From an uncultured Candidatus Saccharibacteria bacterium (lineage in GTDB: Bacteria > Patescibacteriota > Saccharimonadia > Saccharimonadales > Saccharimonadaceae): a stretch of 53,445 nucleotides of DNA. The translations under genes and the position numbers were made by a program. Below, piece after piece: positions 22,801-31,085 of the stretch. Position 1 is the stretch's first letter, and each line of letters begins with the position of its first letter. The DNA lies in NCBI GenBank assembly GCA_947302975.1, contig CAMYXA010000004.1:1-53445 (forward strand), in the 5' to 3' direction. The notes under the pieces were generated by a model. The model did not search any database and was not told the DNA's origin. It saw only the letters and a program-made list of their open reading frames with translations.

Positions 22801-23520
22801 ATGAAAAAAATCGTTGAAGTAAAAAACTTCAAGATGAGCTTTAATGGAAAAACCGTCATTAAAGATCTCGATTTTGAAGTTAACAAAGGGGAAATTTTCG
22901 GCCTTCTCGGTTCCAATGGCTCCGGCAAGACCACAACTATCCGCACGCTTTTAAATCTCTACGAACCGACCGGCGGCGAGCTGCTCGTCGATGGTAAAAG
23001 ATTCGACGCCAACTCTGACGTAACCGTTGGTTATCTCCCAGAAGAGCGTGGCCTCTACAAGAAGGAAACCGTCATCGACACCATGGTCTATTTCGGAAAC
23101 TTGAAGGGCCTCAAAAACCCATATGAATGGTCCAAAAAATATCTCAGTCGCGTCGGCCTTGCCGATAAGCTAAACGAGAAGACCGAAAAACTTTCCACCG
23201 GTCAACAGCAAAAAGTTCAGCTCGGTATCTGTATTATGAATAATCCAGAGCTCTTAATTCTTGATGAACCAACCAAGGGTTTCGACCCGGTCAACCGCAA
23301 GCTCCTCATGAATATCATCGATGAGCTCCATCAAAAGGGAACCACAATCATCCTGATTACCCACTACATGGACGAAGTCGAACGTCTCTGCGACCGCGCT
23401 GTTCTTCTTAAGGATGGCGTTGCCCACGCTTATGGCACTATCTCAGAAATCAAGAAAAAATTCGGCAATAAGTCACTCGATGAAATCTTTGTCGAGGTTT
23501 ATGGAGGTATCGATGAGTAA
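22801..23520 (+). CDS. ABC transporter ATP-binding protein (NatA/YhaQ type)
   Basis: 239-residue nucleotide-binding subunit of an ABC-2 exporter. Walker A is GLLGSNGSGKTTT (about 33-45), the signature is LSTGQQQKVQLG, Walker B is LLILDEPTKGFDP, and the switch histidine is in ITHYMDEVE. The family includes sodium, antibiotic and lipid exporters. The permease follows with an 8-base overlap, so the two form one transporter. It is leaderless. Confidence 0.93.
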   Translation: MKKIVEVKNFKMSFNGKTVIKDLDFEVNKGEIFGLLGSNGSGKTTTIRTLLNLYEPTGGELLVDGKRFDANSDVTVGYLPEERGLYKKETVIDTMVYFGNLKGLKNPYEWSKKYLSRVGLADKLNEKTEKLSTGQQQKVQLGICIMNNPELLILDEPTKGFDPVNRKLLMNIIDELHQKGTTIILITHYMDEVERLCDRAVLLKDGVAHAYGTISEIKKKFGNKSLDEIFVEVYGGIDE

Positions 23521-24724
23521 AATTGGTATAGTCTTTAAATTTGAAACCATCCGTCAGCTCAAGAAGCCATCCTTCTGGATTTCTCTCTTGCTTCTTCCAG
23601 TAGCGATTTTGTCCATTTTTGGTCTCTCCGCTCTCCAGAGTACCAGTATTGAAGATAATATCTCTGGCACGGATTTTAGTGAGAAAAAAGTCGGTCTCAC
23701 CGATGAAGCCGGCATCTTCTCCGAAGAAAACCCGATGTTCGTGAAGGTTGAATCAGAAGAAAAAGGTATCGAAAGCATCAACAATAAGTCTCTCGACCTC
23801 TATTACTATGTTCCGGCCAACTTCGCGAGCCAGGCTTCGGTCAAAATCTACGATCGCGCTGAAGATACTCGCCTCATGTCCTTCAACCAGATTCCATTTG
23901 CGAGCGCACTCAAGGCCGAGATCTATAAGCACATCGATCCAAAAGATATTGCTATCATCGAAAACAACGTTCAATACGAAACTATTGATCTAGATGAAGA
24001 GGGTAAACCAACCAGTGTCATGGGGCGCGCGATTATTCCGCTCGCCATCTTGGTTGTGTTCTACATCCTAATCTGTGTCTTCGGTAACCGTCTCACTATG
24101 GCACTCGTCGAAGAAAAAGAGAACCGCATTTCTGAGATGATTCTAACCTCAATTTCGGCCAAAAGCCTCGTGATTGGGAAAATCCTTAGCCTCATCGTGC
24201 TCGGCTTCGTCCAAATTGCCGTGTTTGTGATCCCAATTATCGCCGGCGTCATCATCTATCGTGACAATCCGATGGTTGCAAGCATCCTTTCGTCGATCCA
24301 ACTCGACCCATGGGCTATTATCAGTAACCTCTTGCTCCTCGTCTTGTCCTACTTCCTCTTTGCTGGAGCTTGTACCCTTACTGGCTCACTCGTTCCAACC
24401 GCCCGCGACGCCTCGCAATATATAGGTATCGCAATAATGGGTACGATTATGCCACTCATATTCTTCCAGAACTTCTTCTCAACCGATCCAAACATCGTCA
24501 CCTACATCCTTTCATATTTCCCACTCTCGGCCCCAATCGCCTTGATGCTTCGAAATGCAGTTGGCAGCTTGCCAACCTACGAGCTCATCCTTGGCATTCT
24601 GGACCTCGCTATTTCGTCCTCCGTCATCCTCTGGCTCACCGTGAGAAGCTTCCAAAAGAACGCCATCAACTTCTCTGTTGTGAAACCACATTTCGGTAAA
24701 CGAAAAAGCTGGAAACGCGCCTAA
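23513..24724 (+). CDS. ABC-2 type permease (NatB/YhaP-like)
   Basis: 403 residues, starting at MSKIGIVFKFETIRQLKKPSFW with GGAGG five bases before. The first membrane segment is at about 20-40. A large extracytoplasmic loop (about 45-180) precedes five or more membrane segments between 180 and 385, including ENRISEMILTSISAKSLVIGKI, typical of the NatB family. Substrate unknown; Na+ or a toxic compound are family-based guesses. A strong terminator follows at 24731. Confidence 0.85.
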   Translation: MSKIGIVFKFETIRQLKKPSFWISLLLLPVAILSIFGLSALQSTSIEDNISGTDFSEKKVGLTDEAGIFSEENPMFVKVESEEKGIESINNKSLDLYYYVPANFASQASVKIYDRAEDTRLMSFNQIPFASALKAEIYKHIDPKDIAIIENNVQYETIDLDEEGKPTSVMGRAIIPLAILVVFYILICVFGNRLTMALVEEKENRISEMILTSISAKSLVIGKILSLIVLGFVQIAVFVIPIIAGVIIYRDNPMVASILSSIQLDPWAIISNLLLLVLSYFLFAGACTLTGSLVPTARDASQYIGIAIMGTIMPLIFFQNFFSTDPNIVTYILSYFPLSAPIALMLRNAVGSLPTYELILGILDLAISSSVILWLTVRSFQKNAINFSVVKPHFGKRKSWKRA

Positions 24725-24730
24725 CAAAAA

Positions 24731-24755
24731 TGCCGGCCTAGAGCCGGCAATTTTT
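24731..24755. terminator. Terminator after ABC operon
   Basis: TGCCGGC/GCCGGCA with a 5-base loop, A-run before and T-run after. Confidence 0.85.
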
Positions 24756-24759
24756 GTGT

Positions 24760-24765
24760 TATAAT
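24760..24765 (+). promoter_or_regulatory. Extended -10, leaderless start of dus
   Basis: TGT-TATAAT directly after the terminator, ending 6 bases before the ATG at 24772. Confidence 0.65.
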
Positions 24766-24771
24766 ATAAAA

Positions 24772-25728
24772 ATGAATATTTGGCAAGAGCTACCGAAACC
24801 ATTTCTCATCCTCGCCCCAATGGAGGGTGTAACAGATATGGCTTTTCGCCAGGTGATCGCAAAAGCTGGTCGCCCAGACCTTTTTTATACCGAATTCACG
24901 AACGTCTCTAGCTTTGCTTCAGAAAAAGGTCGCCACAACGCCCTTGAGCGCCTTAAAGTTGCCGACACAGATGCGCCAATTATTGCTCAGATTTGGGGTA
25001 AAAACCCTGATCATTTTTCGGAGCTCAGCTCAGCGCTTGAGTCGCTTGGCTTCTCAGGCGTGGACCTAAACTTCGGCTGCCCAGACAAACACGTCAACAA
25101 GGCTGGCGGTGGCGCCGCCATGATCAAAACTCCAGAGCTTGCCGTCGAATGCTACCGCAAGGTCAAAGCCGCCACAAATCTCCCAGTTTCGATCAAAACC
25201 CGCCTCGGGTTCACCTATCTTGACGAATATAAAACCTGGCTCCCAACTCTCTTAAACGAGCACCCAGCCGCGCTCACGGTCCATCTTCGCACCCGCAAGG
25301 AAATGTCGAAGGTCGCCGCGCACTATGAACTGATCCCAGAAATCCTCAAAATGCGCGCTGAAATCAGCCCGGAAACCAAGCTCATCATCAATGGCGACAT
25401 CAAAGATCGTGCCGCCGCGCTCGAGCTTCATCAAAAGTTCCCAGAGGTGGATGGCTTTATGATTGGCCGCGGTGTCTTCCAAAACCCATACTGTTTCACA
25501 GATCACATCGGCACCCACGACGAATTGATGGAACTCTTGAAGCTGCACCTCGATTATTACGAAGCGATGTTTAGCGCCTCGGACGAAACTCACTACCCGT
25601 ACGAACCCCTCAAGCATTTCTACAAAATCTACATCAATAATTTCCCGGGCGCCTCTGATCTCCGCGCAAAATTGATGGAAACTCACTCCATCGCCGAAGC
25701 TCGAGAAATCTTGAAGGCCCAGCTCTAG
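24772..25728 (+). CDS. dus: tRNA-dihydrouridine synthase
   Basis: An FMN enzyme that reduces uridines in the tRNA D-loop. The start at 24772 (MNIWQELPKPF) follows the -10 box by 6 bases; the earlier ATG overlaps that box. 318 residues: the TIM barrel opens with LAPMEGVTDMAFR, the catalytic cysteine lies in DLNFGCPDKHVNKAGGGAAM, then SIKTRLGF, HLRTRKEMSKV, ING-DIKDR and IGRGVFQNPY. A C-terminal helical domain follows. Which uridine position it modifies cannot be read from the sequence. Confidence 0.93.
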   Translation: MNIWQELPKPFLILAPMEGVTDMAFRQVIAKAGRPDLFYTEFTNVSSFASEKGRHNALERLKVADTDAPIIAQIWGKNPDHFSELSSALESLGFSGVDLNFGCPDKHVNKAGGGAAMIKTPELAVECYRKVKAATNLPVSIKTRLGFTYLDEYKTWLPTLLNEHPAALTVHLRTRKEMSKVAAHYELIPEILKMRAEISPETKLIINGDIKDRAAALELHQKFPEVDGFMIGRGVFQNPYCFTDHIGTHDELMELLKLHLDYYEAMFSASDETHYPYEPLKHFYKIYINNFPGASDLRAKLMETHSIAEAREILKAQL

Positions 25729-25733
25729 AGAAA

Positions 25734-25762
25734 TTGACAAAACACGAGCAATATGCTATAAT
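25734..25762 (+). promoter_or_regulatory. Consensus promoter of orphan gene at 25827
   Basis: TTGACA, 17 bp, TGC-TATAAT: a perfect match to both consensus hexamers and the strongest promoter in the window. Confidence 0.85.
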
Positions 25763-25771
25763 TAGATAAAT

Positions 25772-25793
25772 ATGGCCTTTGCCATTGTTTTTT
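25772..25793 (+). terminator. Possible attenuator in leader
   Basis: ATGGC-cttt-GCCAT followed by TGTTTTTT begins only a few bases after the predicted transcription start. The stem is short (5 bp), so termination efficiency is uncertain. Confidence 0.4.
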
Positions 25794-25826
25794 AACAGAC
25801 GTGCAACTAGAAATGGAGGGAAAGCT

Positions 25827-26459
25827 ATGAGTAAATATTCGGATGTACTGGAAAAATTCGGAGATCTTAAGAGGAAGTATGATGATGAGCGGAATACTGA
25901 TGAGAAAGAGAAGATTCGCGAAGAAGCAAAGGTGTACGCAGAGGACTTTTTAAAGACAGGCTTTGACCCGGAATCGCTCATCAATGTGCTGGGGTTTGAG
26001 TGTGTCTTAGATCACTTTGATCTGGCCGACGAGGATGTTCTTGATCTGGCCCGCAAGGAGTGGGTAAAAAAGAATATCAAGGGCGTTTTCAAGCAGAATT
26101 TTGAGAACCTGCTCTACGGTATCACCCCAACCTTCGTGGCAAAGAACTGTGACAAGACTCATCTCCATGATCTCGCCTCCGACGGAATGCTGGTCAAGTT
26201 CTATGTAAACAAAGGTGGCGACCCTGATGCTTTATTTAACAGGGTAGTCGATATCTACGGATATGAAGACTATGATGTAGTCTCAATTATCATTAGCTAC
26301 GGATTAGTCTCCGAATTTGATGAGGAGAAGTTGAGAGAATCCTTTGCGGCAGCAGAGCTGAATGATACCGATAAGGGCTACTACGTAAGCCTGCTGAAAG
26401 CTACTGGCTTCTGGGATTACGAGGGTGCTGAGAATCTTGTCAGCGGAAAACTCTTCTAA
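25827..26459 (+). CDS. Orphan helical protein, 210 residues
   Basis: The family is not recognised. The start at 25827 (MSKYSDVLEKFGDLKRKY) is set by GGAGGG seven bases before. The protein is acidic and mostly helical, with no signal peptide or membrane segment. It contains short repeated helical units ending in Gly (LIKFYVNKGGDPDALFNRV-like, SIIISYGLVSEFDEEKL, SLLKATGFWDYEGAENLV), which recall ankyrin or HEAT-like helical hairpins; this is an impression only. Unlike its leaderless neighbours it has a perfect promoter, a 57-base leader with a possible attenuator, and its own terminator. This suggests high but regulated expression. Confidence 0.7.
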   Translation: MSKYSDVLEKFGDLKRKYDDERNTDEKEKIREEAKVYAEDFLKTGFDPESLINVLGFECVLDHFDLADEDVLDLARKEWVKKNIKGVFKQNFENLLYGITPTFVAKNCDKTHLHDLASDGMLVKFYVNKGGDPDALFNRVVDIYGYEDYDVVSIIISYGLVSEFDEEKLRESFAAAELNDTDKGYYVSLLKATGFWDYEGAENLVSGKLF

Positions 26460-26470
26460 GCACGTCAAAG

Positions 26471-26500
26471 AGCGCTCGATCAAAAGTCGGGCGCTTTTTT
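26471..26500 (+). terminator. Terminator after orphan gene
   Basis: AGCGCTCGA/TCGGGCGCT (9 bp, one G-T) followed by six T. Confidence 0.85.
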
Positions 26501-26521
26501 GCGCGAAACTCTTGTTTACGC

Positions 26522-26527
26522 TATAAT
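26522..26527 (+). promoter_or_regulatory. -10 box, leaderless start of prfB
   Basis: TATAAT ends 7 bases before the ATG at 26535. There is no extended -10 and no Shine-Dalgarno sequence. Confidence 0.6.
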
Positions 26528-26534
26528 TGGCACT

Positions 26535-27608
26535 ATGCAAGATTCACTAAAACGCCTCGAGACATTGTCTGAAAATGTGGCTGCCGCCTGGGAAAAACTC
26601 AAGATGGCAGATAAACTCGCGTCTCTTAAAAAGCTCGAGGAAGAGGTGAATGAACCTGAACTTTGGCAAAATCCAGATCGCGCCAGAGAAAAGAATCAGG
26701 AACTCGCAAAACTTACCGACGAGGTCCAGCCTTGGCAACTCTTGAAGACGCAAACCGAAGACCTAAAAGAGCTCCTCGCGCTTGGCGACGAAGAGTTGAA
26801 AGATGAGCTAGACTCCCAGATTTCGGCCATGGAAGAAACTTTTGCAAACCTCAAAAAAGCCCTGAGGTTTAACAGCCCTTACGACAGCAAGGACGCAATT
26901 TTAAGAATAACCGCCGGCGTCGGCGGAACCGAAGCTATGGACTGGTCTGGCATGCTCGAACGCATGTATCTCAGATTCGCTGAGCAAAACGGCTTCAAGG
27001 CCACCCAAATCGAGCGCCAAGAAGGTGAGGAAGCGGGTATCAAAACCGGTGTCTACGAAATCTCCGGCCCAAACGCCTATGGCACATTGAAATCAGAGCA
27101 CGGCGTTCATCGCCTAGTTCGCCTCTCGCCATTCAATGCAAACAATCTTCGCCAAACTTCGTTCGCTCTCGTCGAAATTCTCCCTGTTATCAAAGCTGAT
27201 ACAGACGTTAAAATCGACGAAAAAGACCTCCGTATCGACGTCTATCATTCCGGTGGTCATGGTGGCCAATCCGTTAACACAACCAACTCCGCCGTCCGCA
27301 TCACCCATCTTCCAACTAACACCGTCGTCGCAATCCAAAACGAGCGCTCCCAGCTCCAAAACAAAGAGAAAGCCATGGAAATTCTCCGCGGCAAACTCGT
27401 CCAGATGCAACTCGAACAGCACGCCGCCACGATCGGCGAGCTCCGCGCTGGTGAATCCGCCGGCTGGGGCCAGCAAATCCGAAACTACGTCCTCCAGCCA
27501 TATCGTCTCGTCAAAGACACCCGCACCGGCCACGAAGAAACCGACACCGACGCCGTCCTAGACGGCAAAATCGGCAGCTTTATCGACGCCTACCTCGAGA
27601 GTCTCTAG
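26535..27608 (+). CDS. prfB: Peptide chain release factor 2
   Basis: Reads UAA and UGA stop codons and triggers peptide release. The stop-reading tripeptide is S198-P-F200, which marks RF2 rather than RF1 (PxT), and the catalytic GGQ is at 243-245 in GGHGGQSVN. The 357-residue ORF is continuous: the programmed frameshift near codon 25 that regulates RF2 in many bacteria is absent. Its presence agrees with UGA being used as a stop. The start at 26535 follows the -10 box; an upstream in-frame ATG would lie before it. Confidence 0.95.
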   Translation: MQDSLKRLETLSENVAAAWEKLKMADKLASLKKLEEEVNEPELWQNPDRAREKNQELAKLTDEVQPWQLLKTQTEDLKELLALGDEELKDELDSQISAMEETFANLKKALRFNSPYDSKDAILRITAGVGGTEAMDWSGMLERMYLRFAEQNGFKATQIERQEGEEAGIKTGVYEISGPNAYGTLKSEHGVHRLVRLSPFNANNLRQTSFALVEILPVIKADTDVKIDEKDLRIDVYHSGGHGGQSVNTTNSAVRITHLPTNTVVAIQNERSQLQNKEKAMEILRGKLVQMQLEQHAATIGELRAGESAGWGQQIRNYVLQPYRLVKDTRTGHEETDTDAVLDGKIGSFIDAYLESL

Positions 27609-27626
27609 GCCAAAAATCGCCACCAC

Positions 27627-27655
27627 TTGAATTTCAAGAGAAAAAATGTTATAAT
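27627..27655 (+). promoter_or_regulatory. Promoter of orphan gene at 27710
   Basis: TTGAAT (27627-27632), 17 bp, TGT-TATAAT (27650-27655). The leader has a T7 run at 27681-27687 before the GGAGG. Confidence 0.7.
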
Positions 27656-27709
27656 AGAAGATGTAGTGGGTGTCCATTAATTTTTTTCTCATAAAAGGAG
27701 GTGGCTTAT

Positions 27710-28117
27710 ATGAGAAGACCAAGAGAACTGAACGGTGATATAGTTTTTATAGGCAGAACCGGAAAGATGATGCGACCGGCAGCGGAAAACGAGGTTCGTT
27801 TTCACTTTAAGCTCTATGATGAAATAACGAATTCAATTTCATATTTCACTGCTGTTCTAACCATCGTGGGCTATGACGTCGAGACCGAAACGCTCATCCT
27901 CGCAGCCTATAAGAATAGTGGCATCAATATCGTTACGGCCGCATCGGCTGCAAAAGCGTTTCTTCGTCATACTGGAAGTATCGCAACCGCGAAGAACTAT
28001 CTCGGCCTCAATGTAAAGGAGGTAGTAAGAAACGTCCAGATCATCCTCGTCGAGGAAGAAACATCCATCACCATGCCGAAACACATTTCGGTTTCAGGAC
28101 TTAAAGCGCAGGGTTAA
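27710..28117 (+). CDS. Orphan protein, 135 residues
   Basis: The family is not recognised. AAAGGAGG (27695-27702) sets the ATG at 27710 (MRRPRELNGD); a GTG at 27701 is too close. It has an apparent alpha/beta composition: strands in VFIGRTG, VRFHFKLYD, YFTAVLTIVGYD and VQIILVEEE, and a helix around TAASAAKAFLRHTG. There is no signal peptide, membrane segment or cysteine. Like the gene at 25827 it is a single-gene unit with a consensus-type promoter, Shine-Dalgarno sequence and strong terminator, placed directly before the ribosomal operon. Its stop codon lies in the loop of the terminator hairpin. Confidence 0.7.
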   Translation: MRRPRELNGDIVFIGRTGKMMRPAAENEVRFHFKLYDEITNSISYFTAVLTIVGYDVETETLILAAYKNSGINIVTAASAAKAFLRHTGSIATAKNYLGLNVKEVVRNVQIILVEEETSITMPKHISVSGLKAQG

Positions 28118-28134
28118 TCCCTGCGCTATTTTTT
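28105..28134 (+). terminator. Terminator overlapping orphan-gene stop
   Basis: Perfect AGCGCAGGG/CCCTGCGCT stem. The five-base loop TTAAT contains the stop codon TAA. ATTTTTTG follows. Confidence 0.9.
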
Positions 28135-28179
28135 GCGCAAAAAATCACGAAAAATCCTCAAATTTTAAGATAAAAACCC

Positions 28180-28208
28180 TTGTAAATCACCAAGAAACGT
28201 GATAAAAT
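28180..28208 (+). promoter_or_regulatory. Promoter of ribosomal-protein operon
   Basis: TTGTAA (28180-28185), 17 bp, TGA-TAAAAT (28203-28208). It drives rplC and the following genes. Confidence 0.75.
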
Positions 28209-28219
28209 AGCTGTGTTAT

Positions 28220-28266
28220 CTAGACGAAGGAGTAGGTCCACCCCTGGAAACCACTCGTAGGTCTAG
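28220..28266 (+). promoter_or_regulatory. Structured leader of L3 operon
   Basis: One long interrupted hairpin: CTAGAC (28220-28225) with GTCTAG (28261-28266), then GAGT-a-GGT (28230-28237) with ACC-ACTC (28250-28256) leaving one bulged A, then CCA/TGG around CCCC. Ribosomal-protein operons are often controlled by a product binding its leader (L4 in E. coli S10). The same is inferred here; the binding protein is unknown. Confidence 0.6.
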
Positions 28267-28305
28267 TTTTAATAGTGTTAAAAAATTTAAGGGAAAGGAA
28301 ATAGA

Positions 28306-28926
28306 ATGCAAGTCATTCTCGGCACCAAAATTGGTATGACCCAGATCATCGGCGCAGATGGCGTTGTAACTCCTGTTACAATCCTTCAAGCCGGCCCAGC
28401 CACAGTGACTCAGATTAAAACCGTCGAAACCGATGGTTATAACGCTGTGCAGGTGGGTTACGGTCAGGGTAAGAATCTGAGCAAGTCGGTTTCCGGCCAC
28501 CTCAAAAAGGCTGGAGAAAATATCAACCCTAAGGTCCTTAAGGAATTCCGCGTTGAGGAACTTCCTGAAGGCATGAAACTTGGTGACGTTATCACCGTCG
28601 AAAGCTTCAACCTTGGTGATAAGGTCGCTGTGACCGGTATCTCAAAAGGTAAAGGCTTCGCTGGTACCGTCAAGCGCTGGAACTTCCAGGAATCCCGCAA
28701 TACCCACGGCTTCAAGGGTGACATTCGTAAAGTCGGTTCTATCGGCTCAATGTACCCACAAAAAGTCTTCAAGGGTAAAAGGATGCCAGGACGTATGGGC
28801 CACGACCAAGTTACTGTTAAAAATCTTGTTGTCGCCTACATCGACAAAGAAAACAACCTCCTTGGCCTCAAGGGCGCTGTCCCAGGTCCAAAGAACGGCA
28901 TCATAAGCGTGGAGGGAAAGGACTAA
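28306..28926 (+). CDS. rplC: Ribosomal protein L3
   Basis: 206 residues. L3 binds 23S rRNA near the peptidyl-transferase centre. The start MQVILGTKIGMTQI is canonical, and the signature GFAGTVKRWNF and the loop RMPGRMGHDQVTVKNL are present. It is the first gene of the operon; rpsJ (S10), which normally precedes it, is not in the window. AAAGGAAA precedes the ATG. Confidence 0.97.
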   Translation: MQVILGTKIGMTQIIGADGVVTPVTILQAGPATVTQIKTVETDGYNAVQVGYGQGKNLSKSVSGHLKKAGENINPKVLKEFRVEELPEGMKLGDVITVESFNLGDKVAVTGISKGKGFAGTVKRWNFQESRNTHGFKGDIRKVGSIGSMYPQKVFKGKRMPGRMGHDQVTVKNLVVAYIDKENNLLGLKGAVPGPKNGIISVEGKD

Positions 28927-28927
28927 T

Positions 28928-29530
28928 ATGGCTACATTAAACAAAGATGTCTTCGGCCTCTCAGTCGAAAACCACGAACTTATCAAACTCGCTTATGACG
29001 CATACCTCGCAAACTCACGCAGCTCTCATGCAAAAACCATGACCCGCGCAGAAGTTAGCGGTGGTGGTAAAAAACCATGGAAACAAAAAGGTACTGGTCG
29101 CGCACGCTTCGGCTCATCCCGCAACCCTATCTGGCGCCATGGTGGTGTTGCCTTCGGTCGCACCGGTGAAGAAAACTTCACCAAGAGACTTAGCAAAACC
29201 GCTAAGAAAGTCGCTATTCGTCAGGCTCTCAGCCTTAAGAATGCCGACAAAGCTATCATCACTATCGAAACCTTTGCTTGCCCTAAAGGCAAAACCAAAG
29301 AAACTATCGAAATGTTGAAAGCTAACAAAATCGCTGAAAACGCAAACGTTCTCTTGGTAGTTTCAGAAAAAGACGAACTCGTCCTTCGCGCAACCAACAA
29401 CGTTGCTAACCTCAAGGCTGTTCGCCCAACTTACCTCAACGTTTTCGATATCATGAACGCAGACAAAATCGTTATTACTGAAAAAGCTTTGCCAATGATC
29501 AAAGATTGGCTAATCGGAGAGGAGAAGTAA
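28928..29530 (+). CDS. rplD: Ribosomal protein L4
   Basis: 200 residues. L4 lines the exit tunnel and in enterobacteria also represses its own operon. The extended tunnel loop is clear (SRSSHAKTMTRAEVSGGGKKPWKQKGTGRARFGSS region, residues about 30-65). Gap to L3 one base; GGAGGGAAAGG lies before the start. Confidence 0.97.
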   Translation: MATLNKDVFGLSVENHELIKLAYDAYLANSRSSHAKTMTRAEVSGGGKKPWKQKGTGRARFGSSRNPIWRHGGVAFGRTGEENFTKRLSKTAKKVAIRQALSLKNADKAIITIETFACPKGKTKETIEMLKANKIAENANVLLVVSEKDELVLRATNNVANLKAVRPTYLNVFDIMNADKIVITEKALPMIKDWLIGEEK

Positions 29531-29531
29531 T

Positions 29532-29954
29532 ATGGCAACCAAAGAAACCAATATCAAACTCCACCTCTTGGAACCACGCGCAACCGAGAAAACCTATCGT
29601 GAACAAGCTAAGCGCACCTATGCTTTCGTCGTCAAAAAGACCGACACCAAGCAAGCAATCGCAAAGCTCGTTGAAAAAGAATTTGGTGTTACCGTCACCG
29701 ATATCCGCACTTTGATTCGCGACGGCAAGAAAACCAAATTTAGCAAAGGCAAACACGCTTATCCAGGCATCACTCATCGCCAGGACAAGAAAATCGCCTA
29801 CGTTACATTGAAAGATGGCGACTCAATCAAAGTATTTGAAGAGCCAGAAGCTGATAAAAAGGCTGAAAAAGCCGTAAAAAGCGACGCAAAGGAAGCCAAA
29901 AAAGCTGAAAAAGCTAAAAAGGCAGACAAGAATGCCGCTAAGGAGAATAAATAA
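29532..29954 (+). CDS. rplW: Ribosomal protein L23 with Lys/Ala-rich tail
   Basis: 140 residues. L23 sits at the tunnel exit and binds trigger factor and SRP. The conserved core covers residues 1 to about 98 (EKTYREQAKRTYAFVVKK, KTKFSKGKHAY). The last 40 residues are a repetitive Lys/Ala/Glu tail absent from most L23 proteins. It overlaps rplB by one base (TAATG). Confidence 0.95.
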   Translation: MATKETNIKLHLLEPRATEKTYREQAKRTYAFVVKKTDTKQAIAKLVEKEFGVTVTDIRTLIRDGKKTKFSKGKHAYPGITHRQDKKIAYVTLKDGDSIKVFEEPEADKKAEKAVKSDAKEAKKAEKAKKADKNAAKENK

Positions 29955-30790
29955 TGAGTATTAAAGCTTATCGCCCAACTACTCCAGCCCAACGTCAAAA
30001 AACGACTGAGGACTACGATCAAATCACGACCAAGAAGCCTCTAAAATCCCTTCTTCAATCCAAGAAGCAAATGGCTGGTAAAAACAATGCTGGTCGTATC
30101 ACCGTCCGCCATCGTGGTGGTGGTGTCAAACGCCATTATCGTATCTTGACTCACAACCTTCCAAAGAATCTTACTTTGACCGTTGAAGAGATCGAGTACG
30201 ATCCAAACCGCAGCGCACGTATCGCTCGTGTTAAGGATCAAAACGGTGTTTATTACTATGTTATTGCTGACACCAAGATGACTAAGGGTACCACCTTCTC
30301 AACTGGTGACGAAGCTTCTGTTGAAGATTCCAACCGTATGGCTCTCGAAAACATCCCAGTCGGTACCTTCGTTTACGCAATCGAAATCACCCCAGGCCGC
30401 GGCGCTCAAATGGTCCGCGCAGCTGGTGCTTCTGCTCAGCTCATGGCAAAAGAGAACGGCTATGCCACTCTTAAGATGCCATCTGGCGAAGTTCGCAAAG
30501 TTCTCGCAACCTGCGAAGCTTCTATCGGTGTAGTTTCCAACCTTCAGCACCAAAACGTTAAGATCGGTTCAGCTGGTCGCCGCCGCCGCAAAGGCATTCG
30601 CCCAACGGTTCGTGGTGTCGTTATGAACGCAACCGACCACCCACACGGTGGTGGTGACGGTGGTCGCCACGGTACTGGTAAAGCACCACGTACTCCATGG
30701 GGCCAACTCACTCTCGGTTATCGTACCCGTCATAATAAGAAAACTAATAAAATGATCGTGCGCAGTCGCCACGAAGGAAAGAGGAAATAA
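29954..30790 (+). CDS. rplB: Ribosomal protein L2
   Basis: 278 residues. L2 is needed for subunit joining and peptidyl transfer. Conserved features: [17 protein letters not shown], the [10 protein letters not shown] strand, and the C-terminal [20 protein letters not shown] loop with the functional histidine region. It overlaps both neighbours by one base. Confidence 0.97.
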   Translation: MSIKAYRPTTPAQRQKTTEDYDQITTKKPLKSLLQSKKQMAGKNNAGRITVRHRGGGVKRHYRILTHNLPKNLTLTVEEIEYDPNRSARIARVKDQNGVYYYVIADTKMTKGTTFSTGDEASVEDSNRMALENIPVGTFVYAIEITPGRGAQMVRAAGASAQLMAKENGYATLKMPSGEVRKVLATCEASIGVVSNLQHQNVKIGSAGRRRRKGIRPTVRGVVMNATDHPHGGGDGGRHGTGKAPRTPWGQLTLGYRTRHNKKTNKMIVRSRHEGKRK

Positions 30791-31083
30791 TGTCTCGTAG
30801 CCTTAAAAAAGGTCTATTCATAGACTACAAACTCGCAAAGAAAGTTGCCGCTCTCTCCGCCGAAGACCGCACCGTTATTAAGACTTGGGCTCGCCAGTCA
30901 ACCATCTCTCCAGAAATGGTCGGCCGCACCATCGCCGTTCACAACGGTCGCATGCATGTCCCAGTTTTCATCTCGGAAAATATGGTCGGTCACAAGCTTG
31001 GTGAATTCGCGCCAACTCGTAAATTTAAACGCCACGGTGGTAAAAAAGCTGCTGAGGCCGCTGCTGCGAAAGGAAACAACTAA
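30790..31083 (+). CDS. rpsS: Ribosomal protein S19
   Basis: 97 residues. S19 sits in the 30S head. It has the canonical [12 protein letters not shown] start and the core [22 protein letters not shown] short Ala/Lys tail follows the core. The start shares one base with the rplB stop. Confidence 0.96.
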   Translation: MSRSLKKGLFIDYKLAKKVAALSAEDRTVIKTWARQSTISPEMVGRTIAVHNGRMHVPVFISENMVGHKLGEFAPTRKFKRHGGKKAAEAAAAKGNN

Positions 31084-31085
31084 TT

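Noticed and set aside
26535-26640. Programmed frameshift in prfB
   Set aside because: The reading frame is continuous from the ATG and no CUU-UGA slippery site is seen near codon 25.
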